DNA of 64,000 bases from contig NZ_CP139089.1 of NCBI RefSeq assembly GCF_038024855.1, positions 2,204,501-2,268,500 of the forward strand. Reading direction: 5' to 3'. A program made the translations under genes and the position numbers. The notes under the pieces are model-generated. The model was not told where the DNA came from, did not search any database, and worked only from the letters and a program-made list of their open reading frames with translations. Below, piece after piece: positions 45,951 through 55,642 of the stretch (position 1 is its first letter; each line of letters starts with the position of its first letter). Source of the DNA: Methylocella tundrae. Lineage in GTDB: Bacteria; Pseudomonadota; Alphaproteobacteria; Rhizobiales; Beijerinckiaceae.

Positions 45951-48900
45951 ATGAATCGAAAGTTCTGGCTCCGGCTCCTCATCAGCCTCGTCGGCGCGGC
46001 CGCTGTCGCGTCGCTGATCTGGTTCGCCGCCCCGTTCGTCGTCGTGCGCGACGCCCATCCGCTGGAGGAGCCGGCGCCGCGCATCGCGGCGATCGCGATT
46101 CTGCTGGCGCTGATCGCCGGCGCCGGCGTCTATCGCCTCTACCGCCGGCGCAAGGGCGCCGAGCGGATCGCCCGCGGCATGAGCGTCGACGACAGCGACG
46201 CGCCGGTTCTCGCCGAACGCATGAAAGAGGCGCTCGCCGTTCTGCGCGGCCGCGGCGGCCGCGCGAGCTATCTTTACGATCTTCCCTGGTATGTGCTGAT
46301 CGGGCCGCCCGGCTCTGGCAAAACCACCGCGCTCGTCAATTCGGGGCTGCAGTTTCCCCTCGCCGGCGGCGTCACGCCGGGCGCCGTCAAGGGCGTCGGC
46401 GGCACGCGCTATTGCGACTGGTGGTTCACGGAGGACGCCGTGCTGATCGACACGGCGGGCCGCTACACAACGCAGGATTCCGACGCCAAAGCAGATCAGA
46501 AGAGCTGGCTCGCCTTCCTCGATCTGCTCAAGAGAAACAGGCCGCGCCAGCCGATCAATGGCGTTCTCGTCGCGATCAGCCTCGAGGACCTGCTGACGCT
46601 TTCGCCAAAGGAGATCGCGGCGCATGCGGCGGCGATCAAGGCGCGGCTCGTCGAATTGCACCAGCGCCTGAAGGTCGATTTTCCGGTCTACGCGCTTTTC
46701 ACCAAAGCCGATCTCGTCATCGGCTTCATGGAATTCTTCGGCAATCTCGACGAGGCGGCCCGGCGGCAGGTGTGGGGCGCGACTTTCCAGACCATGGACA
46801 AGAGCAAATCGACGGTCGGGGAAGCGCCGGACGAATTCCAGGCGCTCGTCGAGCCTTTGCCGCAGCTGGCGCGCGACCGGCTCGAGGCGGAAAAGGACGC
46901 CGCGAGCCGCGTTCTGGCATTCGGCTTCCCGGCCCAGATGGCGGCGTTGCAGGCGCCCGTGACCGGCTTCCTCAACGCCATCTTCGATCCCGCCCATTAT
47001 AAGATCAAAGCGGCCCTGCGCGGCTTTTACTTCACCTCGGGCACGCAGGAAGGAACGCCGATCGACCAACTGCTCGGCGCGCTCGCCAGGGGGTTTGGCG
47101 CCGAAGCGGTTGGACGGCCAGCCTATTCCGGCCAGGGCAAGAGCTTCTTTTTGACGGACCTCATCAAAAAGGTCGTCATCGGCGAAGCGGGCTGGGTTTC
47201 GACGCGGCGCGGCAATCGCCTGCTCAAGATGGCGGCTTTCGCGACGCTGCTCATCGCAACGCCGCTCGCCATCGGCGCCTGGTGGGTCAGCTACGCCAAG
47301 AACCTCGACCGCATCAGCCAGAGCGAGGAGGCGGCGCAGAAATATGCCGCGATGTCGCGCGGGCTCGGCCAGTCCGACGTCGTAAGCGACCGCGACCTCA
47401 GCAAGGTCCTGCCGGCGCTGCACGCCTTGCGTTTTCTTCCAGGCGGCTATGGCGACGGGCAGACCGAAGCCGCGACCGGCGGCCTCGGCCTCAATCAGTC
47501 GGCGCGCCTGCGCTCGGCGGCGGAGACCGCTTACGGCGTCGGCCTCGAGCGCATGCTGCGGCCCCGCCTCGTCTACCGGCTGGAGGAGCAGCTCGACGCC
47601 AGCGCCAACGATCCGGCCGCCCTGTTCGACGCGCTGAAGGTCTATCTGATGCTCGGCGGCCTTGAGACGGTGGACCAGCAATTGCTGATCAACTGGATGG
47701 AGCGCGACTGGTCGGAAAATCTCTATCCGGGCCCAAGAAACAGCGAGGGCCGCAAGGAGCTCGAACAGCATCTCGTCGCCATGCTCGATCTCGAGACCGG
47801 ACATGGCTCCTTCGTGCAACTGAACGGGCCGCTGGTCGAGAAGGCGCAGGCGGCCCTCGCGCGCGAGAACGTCGCCGACCGCGCGTTGAAGATCCTCGCG
47901 GCGCGCGCGAAGGCGAGCTTGCGGCCCGATTGGACCGCGAGCAAAGCCGGCGGCGCCGGGGCGCTTGTGATCTTCGACCCTTCGATCGACGGCGTCACGG
48001 TTCCCTACTTTCTGACGAAGTCGGGCTTTGAGGGATTCCTCAAGGCCCTGCCCGGCGTCATCGAGGAGATGGCGCGCGATCGCTGGGTGCTTGGCGCGGC
48101 CGGCGAGCAGCCGGAGATCTCGGCCCAATATGACCATCTGCGCGAAAATCTCGCCGACGCCTACGCCAAGGCTTTCATCGACGCCTGGCGAACGGCGATC
48201 GAGCGACTGAAGATCCGCCCGCTCACCGTCGAGCGGCCGTCCTATCCGCTGTTGACGGCGGCGTCCTCCGTCACCTCGCCGTTCAGCCGCCTCCTCGAAT
48301 CGATCAGCGACGAAACCACCCTTTCCGAAAGCCAGCCCGCCGCGGCCGCCGTCGAGCCCGCCAGCGTCAATCCAGAGGACGGCCCTATCGTCGGCGCCTC
48401 CGGCCAAACACCGGCGCAGATCATCGACGGGGCGCTCGCGCCCTATCACCGTCTCGTCGAGGGCGATCCGGGACAGCGCCCGATCGACCAAATTCTGTCT
48501 CAGCTGAATGAGATCCGCGCCAATTTGAGCCGTCTCGCGACCAATGGCGCGCCGGCCGACGAACTGGCTGACAGGATCACGAGCGGCGTTGAAAAACTGA
48601 GAGCGGACGCGGCCAAGCTGCCGGCGCCCTTCGCCGCCATGATGGACGACACGGGCGCCGGCATCCTCCGGGAGATTACAGATTCGAACGTCGCGCGGAC
48701 CGTCTCGAAACTGCGCGAGCAAGTCACCTTCACCTGCCAGGAAAAAATCGGAACGCGCTATCCCTTCGCAAAGAACGCGGATCGCGACGTTGATCTTGAC
48801 GATTTCGCCCGCGTGTTCGGGCCAAAGGGCCTCATCGATCAGTTCGTCAGCTCCTATATTCTCGCCTCCGCCGACACCTCGGGACCACAATGGAAGTGGC

Positions 48901-49376
48901 GCGAGGGCAGCGCCCTCGCCAGTCAGCTGACGCCGACGGCGTTGGCCGACTTTGAGCTCGCCGCCGACATCAAAGCCGCATTTTTTGGCTCCGATCCGGC
49001 AGGTCCGCGCTTTTCCTTCACCGTCACGCCGCCGCCGGTGAAAGACGCGCGCATGGAGATTGACGCGACAGTCATCAATGGGGGCGCTGGCCCGACGACG
49101 GTGCAATGGCCCGGCTCGACCGAAAATCATCGCACCCTGCTGGCGCTCCGCCCCGCCGGCGGCCGCGCGCCTATCCTGGTGCAGTCTGGCGTCTGGTCGA
49201 TCTACCGCATGCTCGACGCCGCGCGCCTCAACAGCGATGCAACGGTCGCCACTTTCTCGCTTGCGGGCCGCGAGCTGACCTATCGCTTCAACGCCACGCC
49301 AGCGACGCCGGGCGCGGCCCTGAAGCCCTTGAACATCACGCAATTGCGCAATTTCCATTGTCCGGGCGGAGCCTGA
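45951..49376 (+). CDS. tssM: type VI secretion membrane protein TssM (IcmF)
   Basis: TssM, 1141 residues, spans the inner membrane and reaches through the periplasm to TssJ. Helices lie at about 6-28 and 42-62, Walker A GPPGSGKTTAL at about 117-127 (intact, so ATP binding is possible), a third helix at about 427-448 (FATLLIATPLAIGAWWVSY), and then the long periplasmic part with the IcmF-related and C-terminal domains (VFGPKGLIDQFVSSYI, PTTVQWPG). Family length is 1100-1300. It lies between tssL and tagF, as in other rhizobial clusters. Confidence 0.95.
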   Translation: MNRKFWLRLLISLVGAAAVASLIWFAAPFVVVRDAHPLEEPAPRIAAIAILLALIAGAGVYRLYRRRKGAERIARGMSVDDSDAPVLAERMKEALAVLRGRGGRASYLYDLPWYVLIGPPGSGKTTALVNSGLQFPLAGGVTPGAVKGVGGTRYCDWWFTEDAVLIDTAGRYTTQDSDAKADQKSWLAFLDLLKRNRPRQPINGVLVAISLEDLLTLSPKEIAAHAAAIKARLVELHQRLKVDFPVYALFTKADLVIGFMEFFGNLDEAARRQVWGATFQTMDKSKSTVGEAPDEFQALVEPLPQLARDRLEAEKDAASRVLAFGFPAQMAALQAPVTGFLNAIFDPAHYKIKAALRGFYFTSGTQEGTPIDQLLGALARGFGAEAVGRPAYSGQGKSFFLTDLIKKVVIGEAGWVSTRRGNRLLKMAAFATLLIATPLAIGAWWVSYAKNLDRISQSEEAAQKYAAMSRGLGQSDVVSDRDLSKVLPALHALRFLPGGYGDGQTEAATGGLGLNQSARLRSAAETAYGVGLERMLRPRLVYRLEEQLDASANDPAALFDALKVYLMLGGLETVDQQLLINWMERDWSENLYPGPRNSEGRKELEQHLVAMLDLETGHGSFVQLNGPLVEKAQAALARENVADRALKILAARAKASLRPDWTASKAGGAGALVIFDPSIDGVTVPYFLTKSGFEGFLKALPGVIEEMARDRWVLGAAGEQPEISAQYDHLRENLADAYAKAFIDAWRTAIERLKIRPLTVERPSYPLLTAASSVTSPFSRLLESISDETTLSESQPAAAAVEPASVNPEDGPIVGASGQTPAQIIDGALAPYHRLVEGDPGQRPIDQILSQLNEIRANLSRLATNGAPADELADRITSGVEKLRADAAKLPAPFAAMMDDTGAGILREITDSNVARTVSKLREQVTFTCQEKIGTRYPFAKNADRDVDLDDFARVFGPKGLIDQFVSSYILASADTSGPQWKWREGSALASQLTPTALADFELAADIKAAFFGSDPAGPRFSFTVTPPPVKDARMEIDATVINGGAGPTTVQWPGSTENHRTLLALRPAGGRAPILVQSGVWSIYRMLDAARLNSDATVATFSLAGRELTYRFNATPATPGAALKPLNITQLRNFHCPGGA

Positions 49377-49381
49377 TCGCC

Positions 49382-50056
49382 ATGCGCTGCGGCCTCTATG
49401 GAAAACTGCCCTGCAAGCGCGATTTCATTGCGATATCGACGCCGCGCGCTTTCCTGCGCGTCTGGGAGCCCTGGCTCGAGGCAGGCCTGAAGGAAGGACG
49501 CGAGCAGGGCGCGACCGGCGATTGGACAGCGATTTTCAATTCGGCGCCGATCTGGCGTTTCTGGCTCGGACCGGCGCTGTGCGGCGAGGCTTTCACGGGC
49601 GCCTTCATGCCATCCGTCGATGCGCTCGGCCGGATGTTTCCCTTGACGCTGGCCGGCGCGGCCTCGGGGACTGATGCGCTGGAGCCGCCCGATGTCGCCC
49701 CTCGCGACCAGTGGTTCGCGGAGGTTGAGGATCTGCTGCTTGACGCGCTCGATCCGGACGCCGCCTTCGAGACCCTTGTCGAAAGGCTCGCCGCGCTTGG
49801 CGCCGAGCGCGAGCAGCCGCATGAAAACGCGCTGGCCAGGCTGTTCGCCGCCATGCGGCGCGAGCAGCCGGCGCTCCCGGCCGAGACCGCGACATTCTGG
49901 TGGACGGTCGGAGGCGCCGACTGCCCGCCCCTGGCGCTGATGCGCGAGGCGATGCCGACGCCAGCGACGTTTGCCGACATGATGAGCCGGCGCCAAAGTC
50001 ACCTCCAGGACGCCGAAAAAGAGAACCGTCCGCAAGCGATCGTACAATCGGGATGA
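49382..50056 (+). CDS. tagF: type VI secretion-associated protein TagF (ImpM)
   Basis: TagF is a post-translational repressor of type VI secretion, acting with the PpkA/PppA pathway. The 224-residue protein starts with the family motif MRCGLYGKLPCKRDFIAI (expected G.GK.P..GDF) and contains WRFWLGPALCGEAFTGAF and PSVDALGRMFPLTL (about residues 60-95). The start at 49382 is 5 bases after the tssM stop; the open frame from 49106 is antisense-like overlap. It overlaps pppA by ATGA. Agrobacterium TagF is fused to PppA; here the two are separate but coupled genes. Confidence 0.92.
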   Translation: MRCGLYGKLPCKRDFIAISTPRAFLRVWEPWLEAGLKEGREQGATGDWTAIFNSAPIWRFWLGPALCGEAFTGAFMPSVDALGRMFPLTLAGAASGTDALEPPDVAPRDQWFAEVEDLLLDALDPDAAFETLVERLAALGAEREQPHENALARLFAAMRREQPALPAETATFWWTVGGADCPPLALMREAMPTPATFADMMSRRQSHLQDAEKENRPQAIVQSG

Positions 50057-50850
50057 GGCCCATGAAAGACATGTCGCGCAAGTTCGAAAGCGGGGCCGCC
50101 ACGGACGTCGGCAAGGTGCGGCTCGAAAACGAGGACGCACACCTCGTGCTCCCCGAAAGCGGCATCTTCGCGGTCGCTGACGGCATGGGCGGCCATGAAG
50201 CCGGAAAACTGGCGAGCACCGTCGTCATCGACGCCTTGCGCAAGATCGCCGAGCCATCCTCCGTCGCCGAACTCTTGACCCGCTGCCGGGAGCGCCTCGC
50301 CCTCGCCAATGACCAGCTGCTCGAGATCGCCGACGAACGCGGCGGCATCGTCATCGGCGCGACGGTCGCGGCCGTTCTCGCCTGGGAGGGCTATTACGCC
50401 TGCGTCTGGTCGGGCGACAGCCGCATCTATCTGGTGCGCCAGGGCGCGATCCAGCAGATTTCACGCGATCACACCGAGGTCGCGGAGCTCGTCGCCGAGG
50501 GCGTCCTGACCGCGGAGGAGGCGCAGACCTGGCCGCGCCGCAACGTCATCACGCGAGCCGTCGGCGTCTATCATGAACTCGAACTCGACGTCGCCCAGGG
50601 CGTGCTTGAAAAGGACGACGTCTTCGTCATCTGCAGCGACGGATTGACGACCCATGTCAGCGACGCCGAAATCCTCGAAAGCGCCTGCCTCATCGCTCCC
50701 CAGGGCGCTTGCGACAGGCTGGTCGCGCTGACCATGGAGCGCGGCGCCATTGATAATGTGACGGTCGTCATCACACACTACGCGCCGCGTGGTTCGACGG
50801 TGGTCTTCGCGCAGGATCATGCGCCGCAAGCGCGTTGGATGCCGCGATGA
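50053..50850 (+). CDS. pppA: type VI secretion PP2C-type protein phosphatase PppA
   Basis: A 265-residue PPM/PP2C phosphatase that reverses PpkA phosphorylation. The metal-binding aspartates are visible in RLENEDAHLVL, VADGMGGHEAGK (about residues 44-55), CSDGLTTHV (about 197-205) and GAIDNVTVVI (about 236). SGDSRIYLVR is also conserved. It starts at ATG 50053, coupled to tagF by ATGA (ATG at 50062 and 50071 are alternatives), and overlaps ppkA by ATGA. Confidence 0.93.
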   Translation: MRPMKDMSRKFESGAATDVGKVRLENEDAHLVLPESGIFAVADGMGGHEAGKLASTVVIDALRKIAEPSSVAELLTRCRERLALANDQLLEIADERGGIVIGATVAAVLAWEGYYACVWSGDSRIYLVRQGAIQQISRDHTEVAELVAEGVLTAEEAQTWPRRNVITRAVGVYHELELDVAQGVLEKDDVFVICSDGLTTHVSDAEILESACLIAPQGACDRLVALTMERGAIDNVTVVITHYAPRGSTVVFAQDHAPQARWMPR

Positions 50851-52691
50851 ATCAGGCCGCCACATTCGGATCGACGCGGCCGATCATTCCGGCCGGGACG
50901 CAGCTGAATGGCATTTATGAGATCGACGAGCCGATCGCCGCCGGCGGCATGGGCGAAATCTACAAGGGCCACGCGATCCAGACCGGCGACATCGTCGCGA
51001 TCAAACTGATCCGCTCCGACCTCGCCGAAGCCGAGGCGGCCTTCGCGCTGTTTCGGAAGGAAGCCTCCGCGCTTCACAACCTCTATCATGAAGCGATCGT
51101 CCGCTATTATGTCTTCACGGTCGATCCCGTGCTGGAGCGGCCCTATCTCGCGATGGAATATGTCGACGGGCAATCGCTGTCGGCGATGTTGCGCGGGGGG
51201 CCGCTCGCCTTCGACGCGGTGCAAAGGCTGATGCAGCGTATCGCCGCCGGACTCGACGCCGCGCATGAACGCGGCATCGTGCATCGCGATGTCTCGCCGG
51301 ACAACATCATCATCCCCGCGGGCGACATGGCGCGCGCGAAAATCATCGATTTCGGCATCGCCCGTTCGACCCGTCTCGAGGACGAAGGAACGGTGATCGG
51401 CAGCGGCTTCGCCGGCAAGTATAATTATGTTTCGCCCGAGCAGCTCGGCTTGTTCGGCGGCCACATCACGCCGAAATCCGATATCTACAGTCTTGGCCTC
51501 GTGCTCGCCGAAGCTTTGCGCAACGGCCCGATCGACATGGGCGGCAACCATGTCGACGTCATCGAAAAACGCCGCGTCGTGCCGGACCTCAGCGGCATCG
51601 ACGAGCGCCTGCGTCCCCTGATCGAGCACATGCTGCAGCCAAACCCCGACGACCGGCCAGCCTCCATGGCGGAGGTGGCGGCATGGCGCGCGGACGCCAG
51701 CGGGGTCAAGCGGCCAGCGCGGCGCGCCTCTCAGGCGCAGGCGCCAAAGCCGGCGCGCGCCGGCGTCACCTTCAGCCGGCTGACTTTGACGCTGGCGGGC
51801 GCCGCCGCCGTCGGCCTCCTCGTGACCGCGCCGCTCGTCTATTCGGCTCTGCATCCGCCGCCATCCATCATCCCGCCGGCCCCGTTGCTGCAAAGCGAAA
51901 GCGCGTCGAACGTCCGCGAGCCGGCGCCCCCCCAGCGCTCCGCGCCAGCGCCCGCGGCGATCCCGGATACGGCGCCCGCCCGGCCGGGGCTCGCGCCGAT
52001 GAATCTCGCAAGACTCGATCCCGAACAGCCGGCGATGCTGAAAACCGCGGCGCTAACCGAGGCGGAGCAGCGCGCCCGCCTGCAAGCCATCACCAAGATG
52101 ATCAATCAATTTGATGGCGGAGACTGCGTCTTCGCGAGACCAATCGTGCTTGCCGACCAAAGTCCCGCGATCGAAGGATTCGGGCTTTCGACGGCGCCGT
52201 TTCGCAGCCTCGATCAAGCCTTCGAGCAAGCCAATGGATATGAGGCCGATATCGGCGTGCGGCAGGTGGCGGCGGCGCAATGCCCTGCGGTCACCTTCCT
52301 CGGTCAATTGCGCAACACGCCGGCAGCGCCTTTGAAAATCGAGCTCGCCGCCTCATCCCTTCGCGTCGGCCAGCCGTTGACGGGAACGATTTCAGGCGCC
52401 GACGGGCGCGAGGTCAGCGTCGTCACCGTCGCCGACGACGGCTCGGTGCGCGTCATTCCGACGACGCGCTCCCGCGACGACGCTCTGACTTTCAGCTCCC
52501 GCGCCAGCGCCGAGCTTGGCGACGGCAAGCTGCAGTTCGTCCTCGCCGTGGCCGCGCCGAAGATCCTGCCCGGTCTGCGTCCAGGCCAGGCGGGCACGGC
52601 GGGGAAATTGTTTCCGCAGATTCTGAACGAAGCCGAGCGAAACGGTCAAACGATCGCCGCGGCGGCGCAATCTTTCAAAGTCGATAAATGA
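50847..52691 (+). CDS. ppkA: type VI secretion serine/threonine kinase PpkA
   Basis: A 614-residue membrane kinase that triggers type VI assembly by phosphorylating a cytoplasmic component (Fha in Pseudomonas, TssL in Agrobacterium). The kinase domain (about 20-275) has the glycine loop IAAGGMGEIYKG, Lys in VAIKLIRSD, the catalytic loop HRDVSPDN (Ser-Pro instead of Lys-Pro, as in other PpkA), DFGIA, and PEQ in NYVSPEQLG. One helix lies at about 312-332, followed by a 280-residue periplasmic domain with SGADGREVSVVTVADDGSVR (DUF4384-like). ATG 50847 overlaps the pppA stop. Confidence 0.93.
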   Translation: MNQAATFGSTRPIIPAGTQLNGIYEIDEPIAAGGMGEIYKGHAIQTGDIVAIKLIRSDLAEAEAAFALFRKEASALHNLYHEAIVRYYVFTVDPVLERPYLAMEYVDGQSLSAMLRGGPLAFDAVQRLMQRIAAGLDAAHERGIVHRDVSPDNIIIPAGDMARAKIIDFGIARSTRLEDEGTVIGSGFAGKYNYVSPEQLGLFGGHITPKSDIYSLGLVLAEALRNGPIDMGGNHVDVIEKRRVVPDLSGIDERLRPLIEHMLQPNPDDRPASMAEVAAWRADASGVKRPARRASQAQAPKPARAGVTFSRLTLTLAGAAAVGLLVTAPLVYSALHPPPSIIPPAPLLQSESASNVREPAPPQRSAPAPAAIPDTAPARPGLAPMNLARLDPEQPAMLKTAALTEAEQRARLQAITKMINQFDGGDCVFARPIVLADQSPAIEGFGLSTAPFRSLDQAFEQANGYEADIGVRQVAAAQCPAVTFLGQLRNTPAAPLKIELAASSLRVGQPLTGTISGADGREVSVVTVADDGSVRVIPTTRSRDDALTFSSRASAELGDGKLQFVLAVAAPKILPGLRPGQAGTAGKLFPQILNEAERNGQTIAAAAQSFKVDK

Positions 52692-52854
52692 AGCCTGAGA
52701 GGCGAACGGGAGGCTGAACGGAAGGGCGATCAAATTCGCGGCGAGGCGACTTTTCGGAAGCTGCGCTCGGCGACCGTACTGCTCAGTATTTTTGAATGAT
52801 TTTAAACTACGCTGTAGCCGATATGTTTATCTAGTCTCACTCTAATCTTTGATT

Positions 52855-52882
52855 ACGCATTGCAAATTCATGCGCAATGCGT
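52855..52882. promoter_or_regulatory. 28-bp inverted repeat upstream of the ferredoxin gene
   Basis: ACGCATTGC-N10-GCAATGCGT, perfect 9-bp arms, 57 bases before the bfd-like start. It does not match Fur, Irr or RirA boxes that I know. It may be an operator or an RNA stem in the leader. Confidence 0.45.
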
Positions 52883-52938
52883 TAGTTGTGGTCTACGCTG
52901 CACTTTGATGCACTGTTGCTCGGATTTTGGCATTCCCG

Positions 52939-53229
52939 ATGATCGTATGCTCGTGCAATGTTTTGAGCGATTCCAATATAAGATCCGCCCTGGATCCGTC
53001 GAACGGCCATGTTTGTCCCCGGACGCCGGGCGCCGTTTACAAATGTTTGGGCTGCAGCCCCAATTGCGGACGATGCTTTGCGACGGTGCGAAAAATCATC
53101 AACGATACGCTTGCCGAGCATTCTCACGCGCAAGCCCATGAGGGCGGCTGCGCGGCGGCCTCCTCCCGCCACGCCCGGCCGGCCCCCGTTGTGATCTCCA
53201 ATGTGGTGGATCTGTTTCCGGCGGCCTGA
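52939..53229 (+). CDS. bacterioferritin-associated ferredoxin-like [2Fe-2S] protein
   Basis: A 96-residue protein from the ATG at 52939 (MIVCSCNVLSDSNIRSAL). The Bfd fold uses C-x-C near the N-terminus (Cys4, Cys6) and a second pair here in YKCLGCSPNCGRCFATVRKI (about residues 36-55), which has four cysteines instead of the usual two. The C-terminus is Ala/His-rich and extends beyond the standard 65-residue Bfd. Bfd releases iron from bacterioferritin; no bfr gene is nearby. The TTG at 52927 is a less likely start. It is convergent with the flavoprotein gene. Confidence 0.85.
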   Translation: MIVCSCNVLSDSNIRSALDPSNGHVCPRTPGAVYKCLGCSPNCGRCFATVRKIINDTLAEHSHAQAHEGGCAAASSRHARPAPVVISNVVDLFPAA

Positions 53230-53240
53230 ACCGCCGCGCC

Positions 53241-54620
53241 TCAAACAAGGGGCTTAAGCTCTCCGAGCAGCGTTGGAAGAAGTTCCGAGACCGTTGGATG
53301 AATATGCACGGCGCGTTGCAGAACCGTATAGGGCGCCTTGGCGTACATCACATCAAGAATACAGTGGATCGCCTCGTCTCCGCTGGTCCCGAGTATCGTC
53401 GCACCGAGAATTTCCCTGCTGTCGGCATCGACGAGTATTCTCATGAAGCCCGTCGTCTCGGCCTTCTCGACAGCGCGTCCAACCCGCGTCATGGGGCGCT
53501 CTCCGACGAGCACGCGCCTGCCTGAGGCGCGCGCCGCGCTTTCCGTGAGGCCGATCCGCGCCAAAGGGGGATCGACATAGAGCGCATAGGCCTCGATGCG
53601 GTCGCTGATCCGGCGCGGATCTCCATCGAGCATATTCGCCGCGGCGATCTCGAAATCATGATAGGCCGTGTGGGTAAAGGCGCCCTTGCCATTGCACTCG
53701 CCGAGCGCCCAAACGCCCGGAACAGCGGTGCGCAGCTGATCGTCGACGACAATGTGGCCGCGCTCATCGATTTCGACGCCCGCTCTGTCAAGCCCGAGGT
53801 CGTCGGTGTTGGGGCGCCGGCCCACCGCCAGCAAAACATGCGAGCAGGAGATTTCCGGCGCGCCCGATCGGCAGTCGACGCCGACGCCGATGACATCGCC
53901 TTCGGATCTGAAACTGACGCATTCCGCGTCGAGCCGGATCTCGACGCCCTCCTTTTCGAGCATGTCCCTGACGGCCGCCGACACATCATCATCCTCGCGC
54001 CCGATGAGACGCGGCCGCATCTCGACAACGGTCACGTCAGCGCCGAAGCGGCGGTACATTTGCGCGAATTCGAGCCCGATATAGCTGCCGCCGATGATGC
54101 AGAGACGCTTCGGCAAAGCGTCGAGCTGCAAGACGGAGGAATTGGTCAAATAATTGATCCGGTCGATCCCCGGCATGTGCGGAATGATCGCGCGGGCGCC
54201 GACATTGATGAAGATGCGGTCGGCTTCCAAAAGGTCATCGCCGACCCGGACCTCCCGCGTCGACTCAAAGCGAGCGTGGCCCTGGTAGACTACGCAATTC
54301 GCCATGCCTCTCAACCAGGATTCGACGCCGGCGCGGGCCTTGCCGGAAACGGTGTCGGCGCGCGCCTTCACCGCCTTCATGTCGACGCCGACGCCGCCGC
54401 TGATCATGACGCCGAAATCGGCCGCCCGCCGCGCCATATGCGCCGCATAGGCGCTGGCGACGAGAGTTTTTGTGGGCATACAGCCGGTATTGACGCAGGT
54501 GCCGCCGAAAAACTTACGCTCGACAAGCGCGACTTTCAGTCCCGCCTTTGTGAGACGCCCGGCGAGCGGCGGCCCGGCCTGGCCAGCGCCAATGATGATC
54601 GCGTCGAAACGGGAGCTCAC
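53241..54620 (-). CDS. FAD-dependent disulfide oxidoreductase (mercuric reductase-like)
   Basis: A 459-residue pyridine-nucleotide-disulfide oxidoreductase of the MerA/lipoamide dehydrogenase group. It has the FAD fingerprint AIIIGAGQAGPPLAGRL, redox-active CVNTGCMPTK (about residues 41-50), the NAD fingerprint IIGGSYIGLEFAQMY (about 178) and C-terminal IHPTVSELLPTLL (His-Glu pair). It lacks an N-terminal HMA domain and the vicinal C-terminal cysteines of MerA, so mercury reduction is unlikely; related soluble proteins handle other disulfides. I chose GTG 54620 (VSSRFDAIIIGAG); a longer frame opens at 54701. It is divergent from cobF. Confidence 0.85.
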   Translation of the reverse strand: MSSRFDAIIIGAGQAGPPLAGRLTKAGLKVALVERKFFGGTCVNTGCMPTKTLVASAYAAHMARRAADFGVMISGGVGVDMKAVKARADTVSGKARAGVESWLRGMANCVVYQGHARFESTREVRVGDDLLEADRIFINVGARAIIPHMPGIDRINYLTNSSVLQLDALPKRLCIIGGSYIGLEFAQMYRRFGADVTVVEMRPRLIGREDDDVSAAVRDMLEKEGVEIRLDAECVSFRSEGDVIGVGVDCRSGAPEISCSHVLLAVGRRPNTDDLGLDRAGVEIDERGHIVVDDQLRTAVPGVWALGECNGKGAFTHTAYHDFEIAAANMLDGDPRRISDRIEAYALYVDPPLARIGLTESAARASGRRVLVGERPMTRVGRAVEKAETTGFMRILVDADSREILGATILGTSGDEAIHCILDVMYAKAPYTVLQRAVHIHPTVSELLPTLLGELKPLV

Positions 54621-54877
54621 GCGAGCCTCGCGGCGACGATCGCGGCCGCTGCGGGGATAAAAAGGGACATCGGCTTCTCCTCCCATCTGGCAGCGGCTCA
54701 TCGCCCGTCCAGCGCGTCGTCAGGCGCGTCTATCGCCACAATACTATCCCGACGCGCATGACATCAAGCTTGAGCCGGTCGCGCCGTCACCCGGCGAAAC
54801 AAAACTTGCGCCGCGGCCGCCGCTGGTATTCTTCGGCGAAAGGCGCATCACGGGAAGGCGCGACAAGGAGAGAGCGG

Positions 54878-55642
54878 TTGCGGAAAATTCTGATCATCGG
54901 AATTGGCGCGGGCGACCCGGACTACATGACTGTTCAGGCGATCAATGCGCTGAACCGCGCCGACGTCTTCTTCATTCCCGACAAGGGCGATGAAAAAGCC
55001 GGCCTCAGAAACCAGCGCCTCGCCATCTGCGAGCGTTATATCAAGGCGAAGGCGCCTCGCTTCGTGACGTTTCGAACGCCGGAGCGCGCGAGGGATTTTA
55101 CCGACTATAAAGCCAATGTCGCGGACTGGCATGCGGCGATCGGAAAAAGCTATAAACGCATGTTCGCCGAGGAGCTCGGCGAAGACCAATGCGGCGCCTT
55201 CCTCGTCTGGGGCGATCCGGCGCTCTATGACAGCACCTTGCGCATCGTCGAGAACCTTCTGGCGAGCGGGGCAATCGCTTTCGATTACGAGATCATCCCC
55301 GGCATCAGCAGCATCCAGGCGCTGGCGGCAAAGCACAAGATCTCCTTGAACCGCATCGGCGAATCCGTCCTCGTCACCACAGGCCGCAAACTGGCGGAGA
55401 ACTTTCCGTCCGACGCGGACAGCGTCGTCGTGCTGCTCGACGGCGACCAGACGTTTGCGTCCATCAATGACGAGGACATGGAGATCTATTGGGGCGCCAA
55501 TATAGGCGCGCCTGAAGAGCTGCTGGCCTCCGGCAAACTCGCCGACGTGAAGGACGAGATCAAGGCCCTGCGCGAGCGTTTGAAACGCGAGAACGGCTGG
55601 GTGATGGACGCCTATCTCCTGCGCAAGGCGAAAGACGGATGA
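54878..55642 (+). CDS. cobF: precorrin-6A synthase (deacetylating)
   Basis: CobF is the SAM-dependent C1 methyltransferase of the aerobic cobalamin pathway, converting precorrin-5 to precorrin-6A with loss of acetate. The 254-residue protein from the TTG at 54878 (AAGGAG 7 bases before) starts MRKILIIGIGAGDPDYMTVQ. FLVWGDPALYDSTLRIVE (about 109-126) and YEIIPGISSIQALAA (about 138-152) are methyltransferase landmarks. No other cob gene is in the window. The last codons form one arm of a terminator hairpin. Confidence 0.93.
   Translation: MRKILIIGIGAGDPDYMTVQAINALNRADVFFIPDKGDEKAGLRNQRLAICERYIKAKAPRFVTFRTPERARDFTDYKANVADWHAAIGKSYKRMFAEELGEDQCGAFLVWGDPALYDSTLRIVENLLASGAIAFDYEIIPGISSIQALAAKHKISLNRIGESVLVTTGRKLAENFPSDADSVVVLLDGDQTFASINDEDMEIYWGANIGAPEELLASGKLADVKDEIKALRERLKRENGWVMDAYLLRKAKDG

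Noticed and set aside
45903..49358. Open frame of 1151 codons on the strand opposite tssM
   Set aside because: It is the GC-rich antisense shadow of tssM. The product is Arg/Asp/Gly-rich with no domain, while the plus strand has clear IcmF motifs.
53241..54620. Mercuric reductase as part of a mer operon
   Set aside because: No merR, merT or merP nearby, and the C-terminal vicinal cysteines of MerA are missing.
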